NCBI GenBank assembly: GCA_948144175.1
Contig: CANXME010000095.1
Location: 124,001 to 188,000, forward strand
From: Closterium sp. NIES-65
Lineage: Eukaryota; Streptophyta; Zygnematophyceae; Desmidiales; Closteriaceae
DNA: 64,000 bases
Reading direction: 5' to 3'
The position numbers and the translations under genes were made by a program. Of this stretch, positions 53,518 through 63,002 are shown piece by piece (within the stretch, counting starts at the first letter, position 1; each line of letters opens with the position of its first letter). Below the pieces are notes generated by a model, which worked only from the letters and a program-made list of their open reading frames with translations, had not been told where the DNA came from and ran no database searches.

Positions 53518-55062
53518 GTGGTTTCGGGACCCTGGGCTTTGTACTGGATAGCAGCTGAGGAGGCAGAGATGGCATCTTATAGGTCCACAGGCACCTATGT
53601 CGACGCAGTCCCACCACCTGGGACGAACGTCGTCAGTGGCCGATGGCTCTACAAGGTGAAGCGGCCGCCTGGATCACCACCTATGTTCAAGGCGCGCAAT
53701 GTGGCGAGAGGCTTCAGTCAGCGAGAGGGGGTAGACTTCTTCCAGACCTTCGCTCCCACCCCAAAGATGAGTACTCTTCGGGTGTTGCTACATATTGCAG
53801 CCCAGCGCGACTACGAGTTGCACTCCTTGGACTTCTCCACCGCGTTCCTTCAGGGGAGCCTGCACGAGCAGATCTGGCTGCGTCGCCCGCCTGGCTTCAC
53901 TGGCTCTTTCCCACCTGGGACCCAGTGGCAGCTGCGTCAACCAGTCTACGGCCTGCGTCAGGCTCCACGTGAGTGGCACGACACACTTTGCTCAACCCTT
54001 GCAGCGCTTGACTTCTTTCCGTCGTCTGCTGACCCGTCACTGTTCGTTCGCCGTGGCTCGACCCCGTACTTTGTCTTGGTCTACGTCGACGACCTGGTGT
54101 TCGCCACTCTCGACCGACGCGCGCTGGCCTCCGTGAAGGAGGAACTGCAGAGGAGACACACTTGCACTGACCTTGGTGAGCTGCAGCACTACCTTGGCCT
54201 GCAGATCACCAGGGACAGGGCAACTCGCACCATTACGCTGACTCAGTCGCATATGGTCGAGCAGATCCTCACGCGGTTTCGCTTCCCATTCTCCAAGGTA
54301 CAGCTCACCCCTCTTGGTGTGGATCATGGGCTCACGGCTCCACCTTCAGACGAGCCATTTGAGTCCAGCGGTCCATATCTTGAGCTGGTGGGTTGTCTCA
54401 TATACCTGATGACCTGTACTCGCCCATACCTAGCTTACCCTCTTAGCGTCCTTGCGCGTTTTGTTGCACCTAGGAGACACTGTCCGTCTCACTGGTACGC
54501 TACTAAGAGGGTGGCGAAGTATGTGGCGAGTACATCAGGCATGGGACTTGTTCTTGGAGGGAAGCAGCCAGTTACACTTACAGGTTTCTTGGACTCGTCG
54601 TGGGCCGACGACGCGGAGACGCGTCGGTCTACACTGGGGTACTCATTTAGCTTCGGGACAGGTGCTGTTTCGTGGCGATCGACTCGGGCCTCGTCCGTCT
54701 CCGGTTCTAGCTGTGAGGCAGAGGTGTACGCTGCGGCCATGGTCGCTCAGGAGCTTCGCTAGCTGACTTTCCTCCTCACTGACCTTGGTGAGCGGCCTCG
54801 CTCTCCCCCAGTCTTGTTCGCCGACAACAGGTCCGCTGTCCTATTGTGTGAGGAGCCCCGACTAGTTAGGAAGGTGAAGCACATCCAGCTTCGTTACTTC
54901 CTTCTGCATAAGTTGCAGCAGCGTGGCCAGGCACTTGTACGACGTGTGGTCTCTAAGGCCAACACTGCAGATATCTTCACCAAGGGGTTGCCGCCTTGTG
55001 ACCACCAGCGTTTCTGCACCTAGCTTGGCCTTATGCCTGCCCGTCCTCACTTGCTTACGTAG
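53518..55062 (+). pseudogene. reverse transcriptase and RNase H of element E
   Basis: A 414-codon open segment (53518-54762) is the best-preserved RT in the window: GRWLYKVKRPPGSPPMF, ARGFSQREGVDFFQTF, FSTAFLQGSLHEQIWL, LVYVDDLVFAT, CTDLGELQHYLGLQITRD, then RNase H with LTGFLDSSWADDAETRR and SSCEAEVYAAAMVAQELR. A TAG at 54760-54762 replaces Trp. The rest (FADNRSAVLL, KHIQLRYFLLHKLQQRGQ, ANTADIFTKGL) has a further TAG at 55021-55023 in place of Gln. Confidence 0.85.
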
Positions 55063-55348
55063 GGATGCTTTGTCCTGTTTGCCTTGTACGCTTGCATCTC
55101 CTAATCTTTGCTATATATCTGTATATGGACTGGCCTTGTGGCCCCTTGCTTGTTCTCAGAGTGTGTGGTGACTTTGAGCTCCATCCAGAGGTTTGCTTGT
55201 TCTTGTGGACTAGTCTTAAGACCCTTGCTTGTTCTTGCTAACTGGTCATGTGACCCTTGCTTGCTCTCAGACTGTGTGTGTCCTTGAGACTCACCTTGAG
55301 ATATGTGTTGCTTTCCACAGGACTACTGTCACCTAGACTATGGAGGTG

Positions 55349-55461
55349 TGTCAACATATATTTTATATGTGTTGTTTAGTTTAGCCTAGGTGTTACATTC
55401 ACAATTCCTAGGGTTTGCATATATCTCCTTGTACCTTGTTTTCTTAGTCAATTTCTCACGC
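55349..55461 (+). repeat. 3' LTR of element E
   Basis: TGTCAACATATATTTTATA to CTCACGC, preceded by GGAGGTG as polypurine tract. After it about 18 extra bases precede the resumed RT of D. Confidence 0.85.
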
Positions 55462-55479
55462 TCGTTAATCCTTTGACTC

Positions 55480-56766
55480 ACTCTTTGGGTACTGCTGCAC
55501 ATCGTCGCTCAGCGTGACTACGAGCTTCACTCTCTTGACTTCAGCACTGCTTTCCTACAGGGCAGCGTGCACGAGAAGATCTGGCTGCGCCACCCACCTG
55601 GCTTCACTGGGTCGTTTCCTGCAAGTACCCAGTGGAGCCTCCGGCGGCCAGTCTACGGTCTCCGCCGGGGTGCCTCGCGAGTGGCACGACACACTGAGGA
55701 CGACTCTTGCGGCTCTTGGGTTTGCTCCTTCTACTGCTGACCCGTCGCTGTTTCTTCGCACCGAGACTTCCCTACCGCTGTTCTACATCCTCGTGTACGT
55801 CGACGACTTGGTCTTTGCCACTGCTGGCACTGCTGGACTCGCCCACGTGATGTCGAAGCTGCAGGAGAGACACACGTGCACAAACCTAGGTGAGCTGCGC
55901 AACTATCTTGGCTTGCAGATCACCCGGGACAGAGCACAGCGCACCGTTACCTTGACTCAGTCACACATGGTGCAGCAGGTCCTTCAGCGCTTCCGCTTCG
56001 AGTACTCCTCGCAAAAGTCCACTCCTGTGCTTACCGTTCACTCGCTCTCAGCTCTGCCTTCGGATGAGTCCATAGAGCCGAGTGGCTCGTATCCAGAGCA
56101 TGTGGGCTGCCTCATGTACCTGATGACCTGCACTGGACCTGACCTCGCTTACCCTCTTAGCATCCCGGCTCGCTACGTTGCGCCCGGGAGACACCGACCA
56201 GAGCACTGGAAGGCCGCTAAGAGGATGATGCACTACTTGTGCAGTACGTCAGGCATGGGGCTTGTGCTTGGAGGACGGCCTCGAGTTGTCCTCACCGGTC
56301 ACGTTGACGCTTCTTGGGTTGACGACTTGGCTACGCAGCGGTCGTCACAGGGTTATACCTTCAGCCTTGGCTCCGGCTATGTTTCGTGGCTGTCTACCCG
56401 CTCGTCTTCAGTTGTGAGGCTGAGATCTACGCAAGGGCCATGGCTGCACACGAGTTATGCTGGCTCACCTACCCGCTGACCGACTTGGGCGAGCCGCCTC
56501 ATTCTCCTCCAGTTCTGTACGTCGACAACAAGGCCATGATTGCCTTGTGTCAGGAGCACAGACAAGAGCACAGGACGAAGCACATCGCTCTGCGTTACTT
56601 CCTTGCTCGAGAGTTGCAGCAGCGTGGTCAACTTCGTTTTGTCTAAGTGGCCTCTCCGGCCAACACTGCTGATGTCTTCACCAAGGCACTTCAGCCTTGT
56701 GATCATCAGCGTTTCTGTACTGTTCTAGGCCTTGTGCCTACTTGGCCTCACTTGCTCACTTCTTGA
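55480..56766 (+). pseudogene. reverse transcriptase part 2 and RNase H of element D
   Basis: After the insertion D resumes with VLLHIVAQRDYELHSLDF, FLQGSVHEKIWLRHPPG, a frame change near 55670, then PREWHDTLRTTLAALGF, ILVYVDDLVFAT and NLGELRNYLGLQITRD. RNase H includes LTGHVDASWVDDLATQR; a deletion and frame change near 56410 precede the remaining EIYARAMAAHEL, YVDNKAMIALC, KHIALRYFLAREL and ANTADVFTKAL. A TAA at 56644-56646 interrupts and the final stop is TGA at 56764-56766. Confidence 0.8.
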
Positions 56767-56981
56767 CTTTGCTTGTGCTGTGATCTATTCACTTATACCT
56801 GCATGCTTTCACTTGCTAGGTTTTGTTCACTGTCCTGCTTGTTCTGCTTTATATAACTCTGCATGGGAACTGGCCTTGTGGCCATTTGCTTGTGCTCAGA
56901 ATGCGTGGTGACGTTGTGATCCACCCTGAGCTTGACCTTGTCTCGTTCGCTTGCTCGTCCCCCACTTTGCCTATGAGGGTG

Positions 56982-57113
56982 TGTCAGAATTATGCATATA
57001 TGCTCTAGGCTGTAGTGGGGCACTCCTTATGGGGTACAGCCCAAATTAGGTTTTGCATATCCAAACCTTGTACTGCTCTCTTTCTAGCCATTCTTTCCTT
57101 CACATTTCTGACA
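56982..57113 (+). repeat. 3' LTR of element D
   Basis: 132 bp, TGTCAGAATTATG to ACATTTCTGACA, preceded by GAGGGTG and followed by the target duplication TTACC. Confidence 0.95.
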
Positions 57114-58780
57114 TTACCATAACCTACCGAGGAGCCGCCGCACCAGAACAAGGGCCACAACAGATCGAGGTCATTGGCGCCGAGTACAATTACTTCAGAA
57201 TTCCCATGAAAGGACTTCCCGTCACCGTTTGGCCCAAGGCGCCACCATCTCAGTATTTACTCGTCACCAGCGAACAAGTTCATGCCGCCGACACCGACGA
57301 CATCGTCGGAATTCCCCACGCGCTCCTAAAACGCAACTCCGTTCAAGCCTTTGCAGCTGATGCCGACGCCGCAACTGACACGTGACCTGAAAGGCAACAG
57401 AACGACGAAGCAGCACGACATAAGTATTATCAGAAGACGGTCGGGTACCGTGCGGAACCGGAAACATGGCACCAGCGACTTGGACACCCCTCGCACATCA
57501 TGCTCAAGAAACCTCTTAAGGCCGGCGTCTTTGACGACGACGCACTGCTACTTCCACGAGGAGGGTCCCTCATAGCGGAATCAGCTGACTAGCCATGCAC
57601 TGTGTGCCCAACTGCGTCACTCGCCCACAAACCTTTTCCCAACTTACCTCCCGCCTACGAACGCTACAAGCCACTCGAAAAGGTTTACAACGATTTCCTA
57701 ATTCTCAGTCAAGAAGGGCTCGATGGCGAGTACTACACGCTCACGTTTATCGACGCGTGCACACGCCACGTCTGGGCCATCAACACCGACTGTCGATCTC
57801 TCGCCTTCGAGTGCTTCGTTGCATGGATGAAGTGGGCTGAACGCCAATGTGGACTGAAGCTGAAAACCTACCAGACAGACGGGGGTTTGGAGTTCTTCTC
57901 AACTGAGTTCAAGGAAATTTTCAAGCAGAAAGGGATTGAGCACCTGGTGTCCCTGCCCTACGCTCACGAGCAACAAGGAGTAGCAGAACGGACAAACAAG
58001 AGCCTCGCCACCAGGATGAGGGCCCTGATAAAGCAGTCGGCCATCCCAACCAAGTACTGGCCATTTGCGATAAACCATGCAGTCCGGCTGCAGAACTTGC
58101 TGTCCTTGCGAAGCCTCGAGAACAACAACTCTCCCTACAGGGCCTGGACGGGCAGAAAGGCGGACACGCATCTGCTTTGGGTGTTTGGCTGCATGGTACA
58201 CTACAGGCCCCACACAGCAAGGACCGGAAAGTTCGCAACCCGGGCACGCTGGGGCATCCACCTTGGAATCGAAAAGGAATACAAGGCGTGGATCGTGCTG
58301 GACTACGCGACACACGAAGTGACGAAATCACGTGACTGCATCTTCTACGAGAAACTGACTCTGCCACTGTTCAACGAACACCGCAAAGCTGACAGGCCAC
58401 CAGAACGGGTTTTCGAGGGACACCGCAGCTGCGCAACCTCACACGACAAAGCTGACTTGGCAGAAGATGTGGATACAGCAAATGTTACCCAGTTTGACAG
58501 CGCACCCAACATCCCCCTTACAAGCCCTCTCCAAACCCCAACCTTCATTCCTGTACACCAATTCGACCCCGACGATACAACTTGCGAAGCTCACAACTTC
58601 AACAGCAACGCTTGCCGATCTCCGGATGCCGAGTTACCACACCCAAACACCTCGCAAGACACCCTCCGCCTCGGCAACGACGGTGACGACGACATTGTCG
58701 AAGTAACCAGCTTTCACGACTACAACCGCCTGCACTACGAAAAGACCAACGAAACCGGTCTCCGCATCCTCGGTCTTGCA
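57114..58780 (+). pseudogene. integrase of element F (part 2)
   Basis: Continues F after element D. VTVWPKAPPSQYLLVTSEQ precedes the pre-integrase WHQRLGHPSHIMLKK; TGA at 57383-57385 and TAG at 57591-57593 lie in this part. From 57602 a 520-codon frame is open. It has CTVCP in the zinc region, FIDACTRHVWAINTD, YQTDGGLEFF and QGVAERTNKSLATRMR, with the second and third acidic residues clear and the first less clear (YNDF). IHLGIEKEYKAWIVLDY and VTKSRDCIFYE are the C-terminal part. An acidic Thr/Asp-rich spacer follows. Confidence 0.8.
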
Positions 58781-59117
58781 ATCACCGTTCGCCACGACTC
58801 CCCGAAGGAGCCTACCACAGTCCGCCAAGCTCTCTCTAGCTCTGACAGTGAGAAATGGAAGATAGCCATGGCTAAGGAGGTCGCGGCACTTAAGACCCGT
58901 GGAACATGGAAGCTGGTTACCCGAACGTCAGCGAAGGGGAAAAAGATTCTCAGCGGAAAATGGGTCTTCCGCATTAAAACATTCGCGGATGGCTCTATCG
59001 ACAAATACAAGGCACGATGGGTGGTGCGTGGCTTCGAGCAAACTCACCTAGTGGACTTTGATCTAACCTACGCACCTGTCGGGCGGCATACTTCAGTGCA
59101 GATCCTCATCTGCATCG
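58781..59117 (+). pseudogene. reverse transcriptase of element F, before TRIM-2
   Basis: RT start: VRQALSSSDSEKWKIAMAKE, TRGTWKLV, LSGKWVFRIKTFADG, DKYKARWVVRGFEQ and FDLTYAPVGRHTSVQIL. It runs without stop into the TRIM-2 insertion at 59118. Confidence 0.85.
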
Positions 59118-59255
59118 TGTCAGAATCCCAACCACTAGACCATTGGGATAAAAGGGCTTGTTAAGTAGCGGGTCAGTGCGCCCATAACCCCCCAGGCCAA
59201 CGTGCCTATAACCCTTCCCTAGGATCAATCGGGGATCACTAGTGGACTTTTGACA
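59118..59255 (-). repeat. 3' LTR of TRIM-2
   Basis: 138 bp; on the plus strand TGTCAGAATCCC to ACTTTTGACA. Next to it lies the CCCCCCA polypurine tract complement. Confidence 0.9.
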
Positions 59256-59324
59256 ACCCCCCACACTGGGATGCCCGAAGTGCATACACCAGGATTCGAA
59301 CCCGAGACCTTCGTTCTGATACCA

Positions 59325-59462
59325 TGTCAGAATCCCAACCACTAGACCATTGCGATAAAAGGGCTTGCTAAGTAGCGGGTCAGTGCGCCCATAACCCCCC
59401 AGGCCAACGTGCCTGTAACCCTTCCCTAGGATCAATCGGGGATCACCAGTGGACTTCTGACA
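59325..59462 (-). repeat. 5' LTR of TRIM-2
   Basis: 138 bp; on the plus strand TGTCAGAATCCC to ACTTCTGACA. It is adjacent to the PBS-like sequence at 59308-59324. Confidence 0.9.
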
Positions 59463-59784
59463 CATCGCAGCCGTCAAACAACGCCCACTCTGTCAGATTG
59501 ACGCCGGCAGTGCATTCTTGTACGCTCCGGTTGACGCCATCATCTTTGTCGAGCAGCCGCATGCCTTTGAGGAAAACGACGGCGCTGTCTGCCTTTTTCA
59601 GAAATCTCTCTACAGGATCAAGCAAGAGCCTCACCTGTGGCAGCAGAACCTACACACCGTGCTCACGGAGCTCGGATTCAAACAATTGCCACATGACCTC
59701 GGAATGTACAGAAAGGAGTCGCGCGGCAAGTTCATTCTCATTGTCCCCAGGCAATTCTGCCTCCTCGTTGACAACAGATGCTTC
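59463..59784 (+). pseudogene. reverse transcriptase of element F, after TRIM-2
   Basis: Continues the RT with CQIDAGSAFLYAPVD, IIFVEQPHAF, CLFQKSLYRIKQEPHLWQQ and LHTVLTELGFKQLP. The sequence then reaches FILIVPRQFCLLVDN, where a YVDD box is expected but not seen intact. It is cut at 59784 by the LTR of element G. Confidence 0.8.
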
Positions 59785-59912
59785 TGAGAAGAAACGAGAA
59801 TGAATGAACTATGAATGAAGTGGGTACAAGTACTAACCCTAATTGGGTTGTACCCCTATGGGATACCCCACTACAGCCTACACAAATGTATAAGCTATAT
59901 AATGTTCTGACA
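59785..59912 (-). repeat. 3' LTR of element G
   Basis: 128 bp; minus strand TGTCAGAACATTATATAGC to GTTTCTTCTCA. The polypurine tract TGGGGGTG lies beside it (59911-59920, complement). Confidence 0.95.
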
Positions 59913-60122
59913 CACCCCCATAGGCAAAGTGGGGGAGAACAAGGGGTCACAAGACCAGTCAAGCAAAGCAAAGCAAAGCAAGCTCAGGGTGGATCTCAAA
60001 GTCACCACACAGTCCGAGCACAAGGTCAAGGCCACAAGGCCAGTTCACATGCAAAAGTACACATATATATAAAGCTAGACAAGCAAGAGCATGTATATAT
60101 ATATGTGACAGTACAAGCAAGG

Positions 60123-60695
60123 TCAAGAAGTGAGCAAGTGAGGCAAGACTGGCACAAGACCCAGCTGAGGACAAAAGCGCTGATGATCACAAGGCGCAAG
60201 TGCCTTGGTGAAGACATCACCAGTGTTGGCCTTAGAGGCCACGTATGCAAGCAGCAACTGTCCACGCTGCTGTAGCTCACGAGCAAGGAAGTAGCGGAGA
60301 GCAATGTGCTTCGTTCTGTGCTCCAGTCCCTGCTCTCGACACAAGGCCAGCATGGCCTTGTTGTCTACGTACAGAACTGGAGGAGAACGAGGCGGCTCTC
60401 CGAGGTCAGTCAGCAGGTAGGTGAGCCAGCGAAGCTCCTGTGCAGCCATGGCCCCAGCGTAGATCTCAGCCTCACAACTGGAGCCGAGAACAGAGGACGA
60501 GCGAGTAGCCCGCCACGAGACAGAGCCGGAACCAAGGCTGAAGGTGTAACCCTGTGACGATCGCTGCGTAGCCTGGTCGTCACCCCAAGAAGCGTCTGCG
60601 TGCCCAGTGAGGACCACTGGACTGCGGTCTCCAAGCACGAGCCCCATGCCCGACGTACTGCACAAGTAGCGCAACACCCTCTTCGCTGCAGCCAT
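60123..60695 (-). pseudogene. RNase H of element G
   Basis: Open 190-codon segment: LTGHADASWGDDQATQR, SSCEAEIYAGAMAAQELRWL, YVDNKAMLALCREQ, KHIALRYFLAREL, ANTGDVFTKAL, ending HLLTS and a TGA. It is nearly identical to the RNase H of element A. The upstream RT is in another frame. Confidence 0.85.
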
Positions 60696-61760
60696 GTGCT
60701 CTGGTCGGTGTCTCCCAGGAGCAACATAGCGTGCAAGAATGCTAAGAGGGTATGCAAGGTCAGGTCGAGTGGCAGGTCATCAGGTACATGAGGCAGCCAA
60801 CAAGCTCTGGATACGGGCCACTCGACTCTACGGACTCATCCGAAGGCAGAGCTGAGAGTGAGTGGCGAGTAGGCAGAGGAGTGGCCTGAGGCGAGGAGTA
60901 CGTGAAGCCGAAGCGCTGAAGGACCTGTTGCACCATGTGTGACTGAGTTAGGGTAATGGTGCGGCGTGCTCTGTCCCGGGTGATCTGCAAGCCAAGGTAG
61001 CTGCGCAGTTCACCCAGGTTTGTGCACGTGTGTCTCTTCTGCAGCTCGGACTTCACGTAGGCGAGTTCAGCAGTGTCTGCTGTGGTAAAGACCAAGATGT
61101 CGACGTACACGAAGATGTAGAACGGCGGCAGAGAGGAGTCGGTGCGCAGAAACAGAGACAGGTCAGCAGTAGAAGGAGCAAACCCAAGAGCGGGCAAGCG
61201 TAGTCCTCACGTGGCGCCTGGCGGAGAACGTAGACTGGACGCCGGAGACTCCACTGGGTACGAGGAGGAAACGACCCAGTGAAGCCAGGTGGGCAGCGTA
61301 GCCAGATCTCCTCGTGCAGGCTGCCCTCCAAGAAAGCTGTGCTGAAGTTGAGAGAGTGCAGCTCGTAGTCACGGTGAGCAGCTACGTGCAGCAGTACCCG
61401 AAGAGTGGTCATCTTCGGGGTGGGGGAGAAGGTCTGAAAGTAGTCAACTCCCTGCCGCTGACTGAAGCCACGAGCCACGTAACGCGCCTTGAAGACAGGC
61501 GGATAACCCGGCGGCCGCTTCACCCTGAAGATCCACATGCCACTGACGATGTTCGCCCCAGGAGGGGGGACAGCGTCAACGTAGGTGCCTGTGGACTTCC
61601 AGGAAGCCATCTCTGCATCCATAGCTGCCTGCCACTGAGAGGAGTAGGGACCCTCTATCGCCTCCGCGTAAGAGCGCGGAGTCGGGATGTCAAGTGCATC
61701 CGGGTCTCCCTCAGGGGTAAGTAGTACGGACACGAGGTGAGGTGAAGCAGCTACCAGACA
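60696..61760 (-). pseudogene. reverse transcriptase of element G
   Basis: The frame of 61053-63002 contains EAIEGPYSSQWQAAMDAEM, WIFRVKRPPGYPPVF, ARGFSQRQGVDYFQTF and FSTAFLEGSLHEEIWL. A deletion near 61205 shifts the frame. In the second segment (60760-61197) the catalytic box reads YVDI in place of YVDD. The RT continues to YLMTCH, where about 60 codons' worth of frame is again shifted before RNase H. Confidence 0.8.
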
Positions 61761-63002
61761 CTGGAACTCCTCGTGCTTGTCCTCAAGGACGTCCGTGCCA
61801 AGAGCACACTCACCCCCGACGGAAGGAGGACAGACAGACTCAGACTCAGCGACAAGACTACCAACGTAGTCTAAGCGACAGTGAGCAGCAAAGTCGATGA
61901 GCTCAGCAACTAGAGCAGATGCAGCATTAGACTCAAAAGAAGGGTCAGTGACGACAGTAGCAAGGAGACGCGTGAGAGTAGGACTAGCAGCACGAAGAGA
62001 GTCCGACTCCGGGTCGGGAAGAGCAGGAAGAGAGGACTCAGGAGGAGAAGGCAAAGGGGCACGCAGAGGAGCCGGACGCAGAGACATCCGGTGCTTGCCA
62101 GGGACAGGAGGAGGACGCTGACGCGAACCGCGACCACTAGTGCGAGCAGCACGGACAGGCGACGCAGGGCGAGACGCAGGCTCACGACGCTCAGCAAGAT
62201 CTCGAGTAGGACCAGTGTAGGGAGAAGGAGTAGGCAAAGGGGAGGAAGGTTGCAACTGTAACTGTGACGGGACAGGCTGTGGACACTCTAAGGGAGGAGG
62301 AGGACCAGTAGAAGGTGGAAGACCAATAACCTGCTGCAGGAGTGGAACAAAGTACGGTCGAGGCCGCGTGGCGACGCCAGAAGCAGCAGGGACAGCACAA
62401 GTACCCTCAGCAGGAGCACCCGCTCCAGCAGCACCTCTAGCAGCTCCAGAACCTCCAGCAGCACCAGGAGCACCCCCAACAGGATCGCTAGCGGTAGTCT
62501 CAGCGCCAACACCCTCAGCAACACCAGCTCCAGTCGAACCTGCAGGCCCAGCAGCTCCAGTACTCCCAGTACGAGCACCTCCGGGACCCGCGACCGCAGC
62601 ACCCTCAGCAGCCGAAGAACCTCCAGCACCAGCAGTACGGCGCCAGCGCCGGGCAAACCACTCGCGCAGCTCCTGTGGAGAGAGTGGCTCCCGGCAAGAC
62701 GAAGCACCCGGAGAACCTCCAGGCGGAGCACCTCCACGCTCAGCACCCCCAGGCGTAGCACCCTCAGGCTCAGCACCCCTAGGCGTAGCACCCCCAGGCG
62801 TAGCACCCCCCGGCTCAGCACCCCCAGGCTCAGCACCCCCAGACTCAGCACCCCCAGGCTCAGCACCCCCAGACGCAGCACCCCCAGGCTCAGCACCCCC
62901 AGGCTTAGCACCCCCAGACGCAAGCACCCCCACGCTCAGCACCCCCAGACTCCGCACCCCCAGGTCCAGCACCCCCAGGCTCAGCACCCCCAGCAGCACC
63001 AT
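61761..63002 (-). pseudogene. integrase-RT linker of element G
   Basis: About 20 GAEPGGA-type repeats (62720-62990) are followed by [14 protein letters not shown], a Gly/Ala/Thr tract, [17 protein letters not shown] and a Pro/Ser-rich region. It is open throughout and part of a 649-codon frame that ends in the RT. Confidence 0.8.

Larger units (their letters stand above)
48232..55461 (+). mobile_element. Ty1/copia element E, nested in D
   Basis: LTRs at 48232-48344 and 55349-55461 (113 bp) differ at 5 positions. The element interrupts the RT of D, which resumes a few bases after 55461. AATC occurs at both junctions (48228-48231 and 55467-55470) and may be a short or eroded target duplication. 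Gag, protease, integrase, linker, RT and RNase H are all recognisable. A MITE lies inside the protease region. Confidence 0.9.
42152..57113 (+). mobile_element. Ty1/copia element D, nested in F and split by E
   Basis: The LTRs (42152-42283 and 56982-57113, 132 bp each) differ at 5 positions and are flanked by TTACC (42147-42151 and 57114-57118). Removing element E (48232-55461) leaves an element of about 7.7 kb with the same plan as A and C. Its linker holds an internal tandem duplication of about 555 bp. Gag and pol contain several stops and frameshifts. Confidence 0.95.
59118..59462 (-). mobile_element. TRIM-2: miniature LTR element with tRNA-like core
   Basis: 345 bp on the minus strand. 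The 138-bp LTRs (59118-59255 and 59325-59462) differ at 5 positions; flanking CATCG (59113-59117 and 59463-59467) is the target duplication. The 69-bp centre has, on the minus strand, TGGTATCAGAACGAAGG (PBS-like) and the exact B box GGTTCGAATCC (59292-59302). The A-box-like TGGTCTAGTGGT is at 59338-59349 in the 5' LTR. It is the same family as TRIM-1, with clear sequence divergence. It interrupts the RT of F. Confidence 0.95.
39316..59784 (+). mobile_element. Ty1/copia element F, split by D/E, TRIM-2 and G
   Basis: F belongs to a different copia family from A to E: its Gag has a classical zinc knuckle and its pol is less GC-rich. Its pieces are 39316-42151, 57114-59117 and 59463-59784. Removing D (with E inside) and TRIM-2, each with one copy of its target duplication, gives an F sequence that continues gag, protease, integrase and RT in order. 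F is cut by the LTR of G at 59784; the rest is outside the window. Confidence 0.85.
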
